A stretch of DNA of 64,000 nt. Origin: Lacinutrix himadriensis. Its GTDB lineage: Bacteria; Bacteroidota; Bacteroidia; Flavobacteriales; Flavobacteriaceae. The notes beneath the pieces were generated by a model that saw nothing but the letters and a program-made list of their open reading frames with translations, searched no databases and was not told the origin of the DNA. A program made the position numbers and the translations under genes. This document shows, in pieces, positions 53,389-63,032 of the stretch. The stretch spans positions 248,001-312,000 of the forward strand of contig NZ_LIQI01000022.1 of NCBI RefSeq assembly GCF_001418105.1, written 5' to 3'. Numbering within the stretch: the first letter of the stretch is position 1; each line of letters begins with the position of its first letter.

Positions 53389-55303
53389 ATGAAATTCCAT
53401 TCCGCACTTCCTTTCGTAACAACAATAAAGACCTGTTTTCTTATGGGCTTATTTTGCATATCTGCTATTTGCTTTAGTCAGGAAAAATCAGAATCCCTCC
53501 TTTTAGAATATAGGTATACCAATAATAACTATTCTAAAAGTGAAAAGCTCACGCTATTAAACGAATTGGCTCAAAACCATCCAGATCCACAGAAAAAATT
53601 ACACTATAGTTTAGAATTAATTAAAAACGCCAAACTTCTAGATTCTAGCAAACTCCTCTTTCAAGGCTATATGCACAAAGGTGCTTCCCTTCGATTAAAA
53701 AGTGATTTCACACAAGCATTAGAAAGCTATTTTGAGGCAGCAAATATAGCTTCCAAAATTAAAAACCAACGGGATTTGGGATTGGTTAATATTTCTATTG
53801 CAGATGTTTACTCCATTACGAATAATCATGAAAATGCAGTGAAGTACTATAAAATAGGAATGGATATATTAAAAAAAGAAAATGATCTTGAAAATTATGC
53901 CAATGGTTTATCCAATTTAGGGGACGAGTATTTTAATAAAAAGGAATATGACTTAGCCATGGAATGTTTTATGGAATCTGGTTTAATATTCCGAAAAATT
54001 AACTCTTTAGAAGGGAATGCTTTTGTTTTAGGAAACATGGGAATGGTCTATGCAGAGAAAGGAAAGACGATTTAGCGGAAGCCAACATAAATGAAGCCAT
54101 CCGCATCCTAGAAAATCTAGAATTATATTATCCTATTTCGGTTTACCTTAGATATATGTCAGATATATATGCATCTAAAAACAATAGAAAAGCAGCAATT
54201 GCATATTCCAAAAGAAGCTTAGATTTAGCGACAAAATATGGTTTAAAAGAACAAATAAGTGATGCTAATTTGCAACTTTCAGAGCTATACGAACAAAATG
54301 GTAGCTATAAAAAATCGTTAAGTCATTTTAAGAATCATTCCACCTTTAAAGATAGTATTGCTAATATTGAAAAAGTCCAGAAAATGGCAGATTTGCGTAC
54401 CGAGTTTGAAGTTTCCAAAAAACAAACAGAAGTAGACTTATTAACGCAACAGCAAAAAACGCAAAACATTCAAGTTGCATTATTAAACCAACAAAATAAA
54501 AACAAACAGAATGTAGTGATAGCAACCATTATCGCCTTATTTTTAATTGTAATGCTTGCTTTCGGATTATATAGACGTAACAAATACATCAGTAAAACAA
54601 AATTAATAATTGAAGAAGAAAAGCACCGTTCCGATAATCTATTGCTTAATATTTTACCTGAAGAAACAGCACAAGAGCTGAAACAAAATGGCAAAGTAGA
54701 AGCAAAACGATTTGATTCTGTAACCGTTTTATTTACCGATTTTAAAAGTTTTACAAGTTATTCCGAAAAGCTAACTCCAGAGAAATTGGTAAAAAGTGTG
54801 GATTATTATTTTTCGAAGTTTGATACTATCATCGAAAAATACAAACTCGAAAAAATTAAAACAGCAGGAGATTCGTACATGTGTGCAGGAGGATTACCAT
54901 TTCCAACGAAAGATCATGCAATTAAAATGACACTTGCAGCATTTGAAATTATACAATTTGTAGAAGATTCTAAAAACTTAAACAATCCTGATATAGCACA
55001 TTTTGATATTCGTATTGGTATAAATACAGGCCCTGTGTAGCCGGAGTTGTAGGTACAAAAAAGTTCGCTTATGATATTTGGGGAGACACTGTTAATGTAG
55101 CTTCCAGAATGGAATCTAATTCTATAGCAGGAAAAATTAATATTGCAGAAAACACCTACCAACTAATTAAAGATGCATTTGCATGTGAATATAGAGGTGA
55201 AATGGATGTGAAAAACAAAGGGGTTTTGAAAATGTATTTTGCAAAAAGCATCCATGAAAAAACCTTTTATGCTTTTATGAATGCACAAAAAGAAGGGGTT
55301 TAA
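53389..55303 (+). pseudogene. TPR-containing adenylate/guanylate cyclase, frameshifted twice
   Basis: Three consecutive frames give one class III cyclase of about 638 aa: signal peptide/N-terminal helix, TPR repeats (about 45-330), a transmembrane helix (VVIATIIALFLIVMLAFGLY), and a cyclase domain with VTVLFTDFKSFTSYSEKLTP, IKTAGDSYMCAGGLP and DIWGDTVNVASRMES. Metal-binding Asp residues and the rest of the catalytic core are present. The frame is lost near 54067 (AAGGAAAGACG, one base short) and near 55037 (CCTGTGTAGCC, one base short). Each fits a single-base deletion. Either the gene is recently dead or the sequence has errors there. TPR-type cyclases of this layout are common in Bacteroidota. 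Confidence 0.82.
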
Positions 55304-55580
55304 AAAACACCCCTAAAGTCCCCTCAAGGGGACAAGCTAAGCCGAGAAACTTTAACGGTAATATTGCAGTTGAAGAACTAAAAAGAATATAACTCGTGTT
55401 GTATTGGTTGTCAAAAAGACTGTAGTGGAATTGGGCAAGTTTGGTTAAATATTGATTTAAAAAACACCCCTAAGGTCCCCTCAAGGGGACAGCCTAAAGC
55501 GATGAACTTTATCAATACTTATCTAAATATAGTAACAACCGCAAACCAATATCCCCTTGAGGGGATTATAGGGGTGTACA
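55298..55580. repeat. CACCCCTAA...TAGGGGTG repeat family, first block
   Basis: Left ends ACACCCCTAAAGTCCCCTC start near 55303 and 55465. A right end TCCCCTTGAGGGGATTATAG plus GGGTGT lies at about 55550-55577. The two ends are inverted copies of each other, and each carries its own small palindrome CCCCTCAAGGGG. The segment from about 55373 to 55478 recurs at about 56443-56543. Confidence 0.8.
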
Positions 55581-55587
55581 AAAAACA

Positions 55588-55640
55588 TTAAGCAAATTCC
55601 CAAAGCTCCACCATTTCTTCCTATTCGTAATTTTATTTTC
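55588..55640 (-). pseudogene. Remnant of a methyltransferase 3' end (55.6 kb)
   Basis: The minus strand ends EEMVELWEFA then stop, matching the tail of the intact gene at 56652. The flank GTACAAAAAACATTAA on its downstream side is the same as beside the intact gene, so the repeat end plus gene end has been duplicated together. Confidence 0.65.
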
Positions 55641-55699
55641 CTAATTTTATACCAAGGCACAATAAAAGAAGGCATCCCTTAAAATGTTAGTATAAAATT

Positions 55700-55792
55700 A
55701 AAAGGGTAAGATTATCCCCTTGAGGGTTATCTTCAATGAAAATACATCTTCATTGAAGATACATAGCATTACCTATAAAAGTGTCACAAACA
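55700..55792. repeat. Degenerate right end of the repeat before the DUF559 gene
   Basis: TCCCCTTGAGGG is followed by an inverted pair ATCTTCAATGAA/TTCATTGAAGAT and then AAAAGTGTCACAAACA. It corresponds to the longer right end at 56258-56338 (which also has a TTCATTGAAGATACT stem), but has decayed. Confidence 0.65.
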
Positions 55793-56158
55793 ATGAGAAA
55801 CAAAATAATTCCATATCGTCCAGAATTAAAACTATTAGCAAGACAGCTGCGGAAAAACAGTACGCTACCAGAAGTTTTATTGTGGCAAAATATAAAGCAA
55901 CGTGCTTACGGTGTGCAGTTTCATAGACAAGTACCTATGCTTAATTATATTGTTGATTTCTATTGCCATGAAATTGGTTTGGCTATTGAAATTGATGGCA
56001 GTAGTCACGACCATAGTTTTTTATACGACGCAAAAAGACAAGGTGCATTAGAAGGTTATGGTGTGAAATTCTTAAGGTTTTCTAATGAAGAAGTTAAAAA
56101 AAACATGTTTAGTGTGTTATTGGTTATCCAAGAAACTGTAAAGGAATTGAGTGATTGA
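55793..56158 (+). CDS. DUF559 domain endonuclease-like protein
   Basis: 121 aa from the ATG at 55793; a GTG at 55781 would add four residues but lies in the repeat end. It has the Vsr/DUF559 pattern: LLARQLRKNSTLPEVLLWQNIKQ, GVQFHRQVPMLNYIVDFYCHEIGLAIEIDGSSH (the VDF and EIDG acidic residues of the PD-(D/E)XK-like core) and a final VKFLRFSNEEV. Relatives are linked to DNA repair and mobile DNA, and the target is unknown. The start codon comes directly after one repeat end and the stop is 7 bases before another repeat (56166). The gene is thus enclosed by repeats on both sides, comparable with the GIY-YIG gene at 38765. Confidence 0.82.
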   Translation: MRNKIIPYRPELKLLARQLRKNSTLPEVLLWQNIKQRAYGVQFHRQVPMLNYIVDFYCHEIGLAIEIDGSSHDHSFLYDAKRQGALEGYGVKFLRFSNEEVKKNMFSVLLVIQETVKELSD

Positions 56159-56163
56159 ATATT

Positions 56164-56651
56164 CATTTAAAAAACACCCCTAAGGTCCCCTCAAGGGGAC
56201 AATCTACGCCGAGAAACTTTAATGGTAATTTTCTATACACAATAACCAACGTAAACAAATATCCCCTTGAGGGCTATCGAAATGAAAATATATTTTCATT
56301 GAAGATACTGAGCGTCGCTCATAGGGGTGTACAAAAAACTTTATGAAATCCGCTTAATAAAAACTCTAAAAAACACCCCTAAGATCCCCTCAAGAAGACA
56401 ATCTAAACCGAGGAACTTTAACGGTAATATTGCCGTTGAATAACTAAAAAGAATATAACTCGTGTTGTATTGGTTGTCAAAAAGACTGTAGTGGAATTGG
56501 GCAATTTTGGTTAAATATTGATTTAAAAAACACCCCTAAAGTCCCCTCGAGGGGACAAGCCAAACCAAGAAACTTTCTCGTTAATTTTCTATACACAATA
56601 ACCAACGTAAACAAATATCCCCTTGAGGATTATAGGTTGTACAAAAAAACA
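56164..56651. repeat. CACCCCTAA...TAGGGGTG repeat family, second block
   Basis: Left ends at about 56171, 56374 and 56529; right ends at about 56258-56338 and 56617-56648. The first unit (56164-56340) is complete, with a centre TAACCAACGTAAACAAATAT, and is shorter than the gene-bearing stretch. The rest are partial and nested. The block ends next to the stop codon of the methyltransferase gene. Confidence 0.8.
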
Positions 56652-57719
56652 TTAAACGCCTGTCAACTCCCAAAGCTCCACCATTTCTTCTCCACGCCAA
56701 TTTTGATCGCGTTTGGTTTTATCGGAAGCTCCTTTTACTTTTCGTTTTAGGCAGTTTACTAATTTAAAACGTCCTCCTTCCGCAAGTTCTTTTTCTATTG
56801 GATGTGTTTCTGTAGCATTTGTTATTTCGGCTAAATTGGAGAATATAATAACCAACTTACCATCTGGTAATAATCGCTTTTTAGCTGCTGCAAAAAACTC
56901 TGGAAACAGGTTCTCGTTATAATAAATAGCTTCGTCATTGGTATCCATTTCTTGAGATGCTGGTAACCAAGGCGGATTAAAAACAATCAATTCTGTTTGT
57001 TTTTCAAACTTCCCAAAAAGCGGTGCAAAATCAAGATCTATTTTTCTAGATAACTTGGTATCGCCTAACGTTTCTGTAAGTCCGACAATAGCATTAGGAT
57101 TCGTATCGGTACCAAATACTTTTTGAAAACCATGTTTCACCATTTGAAAAGACAAAACACCAGAGCCAATACCAACATCTATTGCCGATTTTTTTGGCCC
57201 TTCGTAACGCTTCAGCCAATTATCGAATAAGATTAAATGATCAAATCGCGTTGGAAAATACACACCATAATACGGATGAATTTTGTTTCGTAATACAGGA
57301 AGGGTAATTCCGTTAAGGTTCCATTGCCAAGCACTATTTAGTCCTTGCACTTTAGTAAACGGTAATAAAAAACTCTTATTTTCAGGATACAACTTTTCTA
57401 ACCAACCAATAGAAGGTGCTTTTTTTACATTTAATTGATGATCTACAATTTTAATATAAATAAGACTAGACAACTCTCTAAACGCCGAACGATATGCACG
57501 TTGCTCTGTAAAAGAATCTCCAGGGAATTTCTCTTTAAGATGCATTTGCAACTCTTTAAGCAACTGTAATCCGTTACTATAAAATTCTGTAATCATTATA
57601 GGTTTACCAGCTTCTAAACCTCTAATAGTACGTTTAACATTTATAGATCTGTTAAATTGTGGTAAAGGTTGTTCTGGTAAAAAAGGTTCTGGCTTGTTTA
57701 TAGTTATTTCAGAAATCAT
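56652..57719 (-). CDS. Class I SAM-dependent methyltransferase (HemK/RlmG-like)
   Basis: 355 aa. An N-terminal helical part (about 1-170) leads to a Rossmann domain with motif I SAIDVGIGSGVLSFQMVKHG, then VFGTDTNPNAI (acidic ribose-binding position), and motif IV FNPPWLP (about 250). NPPY/NPPW is the mark of N-methyltransferases of the HemK/RlmG/RlmF kind, so an amino group in RNA, protein or a small molecule is the likely target. The gene is intact. Its last codons are repeated in three remnants in this window (50673, 50893, 55588), and repeats lie directly after its stop codon. Confidence 0.85.
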   Translation of the reverse strand: MISEITINKPEPFLPEQPLPQFNRSINVKRTIRGLEAGKPIMITEFYSNGLQLLKELQMHLKEKFPGDSFTEQRAYRSAFRELSSLIYIKIVDHQLNVKKAPSIGWLEKLYPENKSFLLPFTKVQGLNSAWQWNLNGITLPVLRNKIHPYYGVYFPTRFDHLILFDNWLKRYEGPKKSAIDVGIGSGVLSFQMVKHGFQKVFGTDTNPNAIVGLTETLGDTKLSRKIDLDFAPLFGKFEKQTELIVFNPPWLPASQEMDTNDEAIYYNENLFPEFFAAAKKRLLPDGKLVIIFSNLAEITNATETHPIEKELAEGGRFKLVNCLKRKVKGASDKTKRDQNWRGEEMVELWELTGV

Positions 57720-58068
57720 AGTTTGTATCGAGTTAAAGTGAATTGCTCACCAGTATTTTATTAATTACTGAAATACTTTATAAAAAGACTTCAAATTCCG
57801 CTGAAAAAGGGCGAAAACACAATTAATTACAACTGGTAAATAATACGTCACAAAGGTACTTTTTAAAATCGACTATATAGGCAACACCATAATGATTTCT
57901 ATGAGGTATTAAACGGAAAACGGTATTGCTTGCCCCTTCAAAAAACACGAAAAACGTAGATTAACGACAAACATAACTGACTTAATACAAATCTTAAACA
58001 AAGAAAAAGCCATAACTTTACACTTTATTAGACCTATTAAAACCTAATAAAGCACAAAAAATACACTT
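57720..58068. other. Intergenic region before the radical SAM operon
   Basis: 349 AT-rich bases between divergent genes. I see no gene or repeat. The minus strand has TACCTTTG at 57851-57858, a possible -7 box for the methyltransferase. For the plus operon the best sequence is TAACTTTA near 58013, not a full match. Confidence 0.4.
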
Positions 58069-58974
58069 TTGAAAAGTTTAAAGGCCATATTATATTTTTC
58101 TATTTTTAATTATCCGCTGAAAAAAGACGAGATTTTTAAATTTTCTAAAACGCAAAAAAAGGAAGATCTAGAAGCAGAATTAAAAGAATTAGAATCTAAA
58201 AAAGTAATTAAAAACGTCAATGGTTTTTATATTTACAAAGACACTACTTCTATTGTAAAAAAAAGATTAACCGGAAACGAACACGCCAAGCAAGTGCTCC
58301 CAAAAGCTTTTAAAAGAGCAAAATTTATTGCGAAGTTCCCTTATGTAGAAAGCGTGAGTCTATCTGGAGGACTTTCTAAAGGGTATTATGATGATGATGG
58401 GGATTTTGATTTCTTTATTATCACCAAAACAAAAAGACTATGGATTGCTAGAACGCTTTTAATACTCTATAAAAAAGTGTTTTTACGAAACAACAAAAAA
58501 CACTTTTGTGTCAACTACTTTATAAGTGATCAGCATTTAGAAATTCACGAAAAGAATATTTTTACAGCCACAGAATTAATGACCTTGATTCCTATCACTG
58601 GAAAGGCTATTTTTCAAAAGTTTATGGCGCATAATACGTGGCCAAAAAACTATTTACCTAATGTAACGATTAACAATTCCGAAGGCATTATAGAAGTTAA
58701 AAAACCTGTACTACCTAGAATTATTGAAGCAATCTGCAATTCTAAATTAGGAAACATGCTAGAAGCTTTTTTTAGAAAAGTAACCTTAAACAAGTGGAAA
58801 AACAAATTCACAACACTCAGTAAAAAAGAGCTGGATATTGCTATGAAATCTACAACAGATGTATCGAAACATCATCCGCAGAATTTTCAGAAAAAAGTAA
58901 TTAATGCTTTAAATAAAAAGTATCTTGAAGTAAAAGAGCAACACGAAATAATACTAGAACCAGAACATGACTGA
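58069..58974 (+). CDS. Nucleotidyltransferase-like protein heading a biosynthetic operon
   Basis: 301 aa. The start is TTG at 58069, the only possible start near the beginning of the conserved frame. Residues 1-60 look like a winged-helix domain (YPLKKDEIFKF, ELKELESKKVIKNVNGFYIY). Residues 90-200 look like a polymerase-beta-type nucleotidyltransferase: SLSGGLSKGYYDDDGDFDFFII gives the GG and Asp-x-Asp (112/114) pattern. The C-terminus is basic and Lys-rich. The substrate is unknown. It overlaps the first radical SAM gene by 8 bases, so it belongs to that pathway. Confidence 0.6.
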   Translation: MKSLKAILYFSIFNYPLKKDEIFKFSKTQKKEDLEAELKELESKKVIKNVNGFYIYKDTTSIVKKRLTGNEHAKQVLPKAFKRAKFIAKFPYVESVSLSGGLSKGYYDDDGDFDFFIITKTKRLWIARTLLILYKKVFLRNNKKHFCVNYFISDQHLEIHEKNIFTATELMTLIPITGKAIFQKFMAHNTWPKNYLPNVTINNSEGIIEVKKPVLPRIIEAICNSKLGNMLEAFFRKVTLNKWKNKFTTLSKKELDIAMKSTTDVSKHHPQNFQKKVINALNKKYLEVKEQHEIILEPEHD

Positions 58975-60409
58975 TATTGTATTTTCACATTCGTATTATT
59001 ATAAATTTGATGCCAAACAATGGAAAAACCAAACCCCTTTTCCGCCGTTAGGGACTATTTATGCTGCTTCTTATTTGAGAGAAAATGGATATACGGTTAG
59101 TCTTTTTGATGCGAACCTTTTAGAAGATCCGAAAACCATAAAACCTTTTTTAGAAAAACACCAACCAAAAACATTTGTACTTTACGATGATGGATTTAAT
59201 TATCTAACAAAAATGTGCTTAACCAAAATGCGTGAAGCTGCTTTTGAAATGATTCAAATTGCCAAAAAGCTAGATTGCAAGGTTATTGTTTGTAGTTCGG
59301 ATGCTACAGATCATTATGAAAAATATCTAGAAGCTGGAGCAGATTTTATTATTCAAGGAGAAGGAGAAGTTAGCTTAAAAGAATTGGTAGATGCACTCAC
59401 TAAAAACGAAGACACTTCCATTATAAACGGTCTTGTTTACCAACAAGATGGAGAAATTATAAAAACTAAAAAACGAATAGTAACCAAAGACTTAGATGAA
59501 TTTCCGATTCCTGCTTGGGATTTAGTAGATATGGAAGCGTACAAAGCCATATGGAAACATAGTGGAAGTGATTTCACCTTAAATATTGCCACCACAAGAG
59601 GTTGCCCTTACAAATGCAATTGGTGTGCAAAGCCTATTTATGGCAATCGTTATAATTCGCATTCGCCAGAATACATCACCAAACATATTAAATACCTCAG
59701 CGAAACGTATGACGTACAACGCTTTTGGATGTGTGATGATATTTTTGGACTGAAACCAAATTGGGTACAACATTTTAATACATCGCTTAAAAAAGAAAAG
59801 CTTTCCATTTCTTATTACATACAAAGTCGTGTCGATTTATTATTAAAAGAAGACACTATCGATGCACTAGCAGAAAGCGGATTAGAAGAAGTTTGGGTTG
59901 GTGCAGAAAGTGGTTCTCAGGCTATTTTAGATGCCATGGATAAAGACACCAAAGTCGAGCAAATCTATGAAGCAACAAAATTACTAAAAGCGAAAAATAT
60001 TCGCGTGGCATTCTTTATTCAGTTTGGTTATTTAGGAGAAACCAAAGAAGATATTGCTAAAACCATTAGCATGATTAAAGAACTTGTTCCAGATAATATT
60101 GGTGTTTCGGTTTCCTATCCTTTGCCAGGAACTAAGTTTTATGATATGGTAAAAGACGATTTAAAGTTAAAGGCAAATTGGACAGACTCTGACGATCTTG
60201 CCATGCTTTTTAAAGGAACGTATAGCTCTGCTTTTTACAAAAAACTGCAACGCTATGTACATAAAGAATATAGAATTAGCCAAGGCTTGGAGCATCTAAA
60301 GCATTTGAATACGAATCATTTGAAATCGATACTAAAACTAGCGTATTATGTACCTTCTGCCTTTATAGATAAATTGCAATTAAAAAAAATGAAACCTTCT
60401 AATGCATAA
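58967..60409 (+). CDS. B12-binding-type radical SAM protein (first)
   Basis: 480 aa. Residues 1-155 are a cobalamin-binding-like fold (PLGTIYAASYLRENGYTVSLFDA, GADFIIQGEGEVSLKELV) without the classical DxHxxG, as in some base-off relatives. The radical SAM domain follows with RGCPYKCNWC (Cys213, 217, 220, the 4Fe-4S ligands), then WMCDDIFG, VWVGAESGSQAILDAMDK and IQFGYLGETKEDI. Class B enzymes of this type often methylate unactivated carbons or phosphorus or rebuild rings. The product here cannot be told. It overlaps the genes on both sides by 8 bases. Confidence 0.88.
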   Translation: MTDIVFSHSYYYKFDAKQWKNQTPFPPLGTIYAASYLRENGYTVSLFDANLLEDPKTIKPFLEKHQPKTFVLYDDGFNYLTKMCLTKMREAAFEMIQIAKKLDCKVIVCSSDATDHYEKYLEAGADFIIQGEGEVSLKELVDALTKNEDTSIINGLVYQQDGEIIKTKKRIVTKDLDEFPIPAWDLVDMEAYKAIWKHSGSDFTLNIATTRGCPYKCNWCAKPIYGNRYNSHSPEYITKHIKYLSETYDVQRFWMCDDIFGLKPNWVQHFNTSLKKEKLSISYYIQSRVDLLLKEDTIDALAESGLEEVWVGAESGSQAILDAMDKDTKVEQIYEATKLLKAKNIRVAFFIQFGYLGETKEDIAKTISMIKELVPDNIGVSVSYPLPGTKFYDMVKDDLKLKANWTDSDDLAMLFKGTYSSAFYKKLQRYVHKEYRISQGLEHLKHLNTNHLKSILKLAYYVPSAFIDKLQLKKMKPSNA

Positions 60410-61184
60410 CGATTTTGACAATGCGTCTAAAAAGTATGACGATACGTTTACATTTTCAAAGATTGGTAAAGCGCAACGAAAGCGTGTTTTTACGTATGTA
60501 AATCCGTTATTAAAAACAGCAAGAAAGCTTCGTATTTTAGAGCTCAATTGTGGTACAGGAGTAGATGCTATTCATTTTTCAAAATCAGGACATTCTGTTA
60601 TTGCTACCGATATTTCGGAAGGCATGATTACGGTTGCTAAAGCAAAAAAACATACCGAGAACGTAGTCTTTCAAGTACAAGATATAAATACCATCCGTAA
60701 TACTTCGTTTGAACAAAAGTTCGATCTGATTTTTTCCAATTTTGGTGGTTTAAACTGTTTAGCTAAAACGCAACTGGAGCAATTCCTGAAAACAGCCAAC
60801 CAGCTACTTGCACCAAATGGAAAGCTCATCTTAGTTATTATGCCTAAAAAATGTCTTTGGGAAAAAATTTACTTTTCGGCAAAAGGCCAATTTAAAAAAG
60901 CGAATAGAAGAAATACCGACCAAAGCTTAGCCGTACCTGTGGATGGCGTTACTGTAAAAACGTGGTATTACAATCCTAAAGAAATCTTATCTTTAACAAA
61001 AAAAGGATTTACTGTAAACAAGATAAAACCTATTGGTTTGGCTATACCGCCTTCGTATCTTGAAAATTCCATTTTGACAAAAAAACCTTTATTATCTATT
61101 TTTAAAGGAATAGATACTATTGCAACAGGTGCTTTTTGGGCAAAATATGCAGATCATTTTTTAATAGAGTTAACCAAAAAATAA
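60402..61184 (+). CDS. Class I SAM methyltransferase of the operon
   Basis: 260 aa. The Rossmann core has motif I RILELNCGTGVDAIHFSKSG, VIATDISEGMI (acidic loop) and FDLIFSNFGGLNCL (motif IV). The second half is a cap region with KTWYYNPKEILSLTKKGFTV. It is of the small-molecule methyltransferase kind, probably O-, N- or C-directed. The first eight bases overlap the upstream radical SAM gene and a second radical SAM gene follows after 16 bases. Confidence 0.87.
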   Translation: MHNDFDNASKKYDDTFTFSKIGKAQRKRVFTYVNPLLKTARKLRILELNCGTGVDAIHFSKSGHSVIATDISEGMITVAKAKKHTENVVFQVQDINTIRNTSFEQKFDLIFSNFGGLNCLAKTQLEQFLKTANQLLAPNGKLILVIMPKKCLWEKIYFSAKGQFKKANRRNTDQSLAVPVDGVTVKTWYYNPKEILSLTKKGFTVNKIKPIGLAIPPSYLENSILTKKPLLSIFKGIDTIATGAFWAKYADHFLIELTKK

Positions 61185-61200
61185 AATACAGAATACCATA

Positions 61201-62586
61201 ATGAGTATCGTACTTACACATGCCTATTACATATTCGAAGATCCAAAAGAGCAGCTTATCATGAAGCCTTATGCTCCGCTTGGCTTGTTATATATTTCTG
61301 CATTTTTAAACGAAAACAACGCTACTAATCACTTATACGATTCTACATTTTACACCAAAGAAAAACAACTTGCTTTTATAGAAGAGAAACAACCAAAGGC
61401 CGTTGCTATTTACACGAATTTAATGACAAAAATTAATGTTATTAAACTGGTTAAAACATTAAAAACAGAAGAAAAATATGGCTTTCCAAAAATTATTTTA
61501 GGAGGTCCAGATATTACCTATAACTGCAATAACTATTTAAAAACAGGAGCAGATTTTTTAATTATTGGCGAAGGAGAGCAAACTACTTTAGAGCTTTATA
61601 ATGCCATTATTGAAAACAAGCCCTATACCGAAATTACCGGAATTGCATATCTAGAAGCTGGTGTTGTTAAAAAAACACCTCCAAGAGTAAAAATGAAGAG
61701 TCTACAAGACTTGCCTTTACCTAATAGAGCGGCAATTCCTATAGATAAATATTTAGAAACTTGGAAAACACACCATCAAAAAAGCTCGATGACGGTAAGC
61801 ACGCAACGTGGTTGTCCGTATACCTGCAAATGGTGTAGCACAGCAGTTTACGGACAAAGCTATAGAAGGCGTCCAGCAGAAATGGTTGCTGCAGAGTTAA
61901 AAATGTTGAAAGACACCTACAATCCGGATAGCATTTGGTTTGTAGATGACGTGTTTACGGTGAGCCATAAATGGATTAAAGAATTTCATGAAGAAGTACT
62001 AAAACAAGACGCTATTATTCCTTTTGAATGCATTACCAGAGCAGAACGTTTAAACGACGAAGTGTTACAACTTTTAAAAGAAGCAGGTTGTTATCGAATT
62101 TGGATTGGTGCAGAAAGTGGTTCGCAAAAAATCATTGATGCCATGGACAGACGTGTGGATGTAGATGTTGTAAAAAAGGCGATTCAGAAAACCAATGCTT
62201 TACATATAGAAACAGGAACTTTTATCATGGTTGGTTATCCTGGAGAAGAGGAAGAGGATATTATAAAAACCATTGCCTATTTAAAAGCTGCAAACCCGAC
62301 GCACTTTACCATAACAAAAGCGTATCCTATAAAAGGAACATCGCTGTACACTGAAATTGAAAAAAGCATTACAGTACAACCAAACTGGGAAACATCGACA
62401 GATAGAGATATTGATTTTAAGCGGAAATATTCCCGGAAATATTATGATTTTGCAGTAAAACATATTGTTAATGAAGTAAACTACAATAAAGAAGTTTTAA
62501 AAGGAAAAGATAAAAACAACCTACTTTATTTAAAATTAAAAACGAAATCGCAACTTGCCTATTTAGGTATGAAAATCTATAAATAA
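61201..62586 (+). CDS. B12-binding-type radical SAM protein (second)
   Basis: 461 aa, clearly related to the first one. The N-terminal cobalamin-like fold has PLGLLYISAFLNENNATNHLYDS and GADFLIIGEGEQTTLELY. The radical SAM core has RGCPYTCKWC (Cys205, 209, 212), WFVDDVFTV, IWIGAESGSQKIIDAMDRRVD and VGYPGEEEEDI. No DxHxxG is visible here either. The paired paralogues suggest two successive carbon-centred steps on one product. Its stop overlaps the next start by one base (TAATG). Confidence 0.88.
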   Translation: MSIVLTHAYYIFEDPKEQLIMKPYAPLGLLYISAFLNENNATNHLYDSTFYTKEKQLAFIEEKQPKAVAIYTNLMTKINVIKLVKTLKTEEKYGFPKIILGGPDITYNCNNYLKTGADFLIIGEGEQTTLELYNAIIENKPYTEITGIAYLEAGVVKKTPPRVKMKSLQDLPLPNRAAIPIDKYLETWKTHHQKSSMTVSTQRGCPYTCKWCSTAVYGQSYRRRPAEMVAAELKMLKDTYNPDSIWFVDDVFTVSHKWIKEFHEEVLKQDAIIPFECITRAERLNDEVLQLLKEAGCYRIWIGAESGSQKIIDAMDRRVDVDVVKKAIQKTNALHIETGTFIMVGYPGEEEEDIIKTIAYLKAANPTHFTITKAYPIKGTSLYTEIEKSITVQPNWETSTDRDIDFKRKYSRKYYDFAVKHIVNEVNYNKEVLKGKDKNNLLYLKLKTKSQLAYLGMKIYK

Positions 62587-63027
62587 TGGAATTAGACTTT
62601 TTATACGTAAAAAATAACGTTGGTTATTTAACCGAAAAGCACCCAATTTATATATGCCGATATTTTTAAAACAAATGCTTTTAAATACCAATTTGATATG
62701 ATAACACTAAATGCTTGTGTGCAATATTTTTCAGGTTTTAAAGTCTTACTTTCTACCTTAAAAACTTTTTTAAAACCTAAAGGAGAGATTCACATTATTG
62801 ATAGTCTGTTTTATAAACCAATTGATATTGCAGATGCAAAAAAAAGAACGCTTAGCTACTATACCCAATTAGGCTTTCCAGAAATGGCTTCGCTTTATTT
62901 TCATCATTCGGAAGAAAACATTCAAGGTTTTGAAGTATTGTATAAAAAAAAGAATAAAATATTAAGGAAGGTTTTAAATGTAAAAGATTCTCCTTTTTGT
63001 TGGTATAAAACTACTGGAAATCTTTAA
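62586..63027 (+). pseudogene. Broken SAM methyltransferase
   Basis: The ATG at 62586 opens only 27 codons (MELDFLYVKNNVGYLTEK...). In another frame the sequence then reads IYADIFKTNAFKYQFDMITL, NACVQYFSGF, LLSTLKTFLKPKGEIHIIDS, the second half of a class I methyltransferase. It ends as NVKDSPFCWYKTTGNL. The part with the SAM-binding glycine motif is missing, so an internal deletion with frameshift has removed the active core. A protein of 109 aa could still start at the ATG at 62698 but would not bind SAM. Confidence 0.72.
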
Positions 63028-63032
63028 TTATT

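Noticed and set aside
53389-55303. Programmed ribosomal frameshifting in the cyclase gene
   Set aside because: The two sites (AAGGAAAGACG and CCTGTGTAGCC) do not have a slippery heptamer or an evident following stem, and two sites in one gene would be exceptional.
58967-62586. Hopanoid C-methylase (HpnR-like) assignment for the radical SAM proteins
   Set aside because: The fold class is similar, but no hopanoid or squalene genes are visible and the key substrate residues cannot be judged, so no specific function is given.
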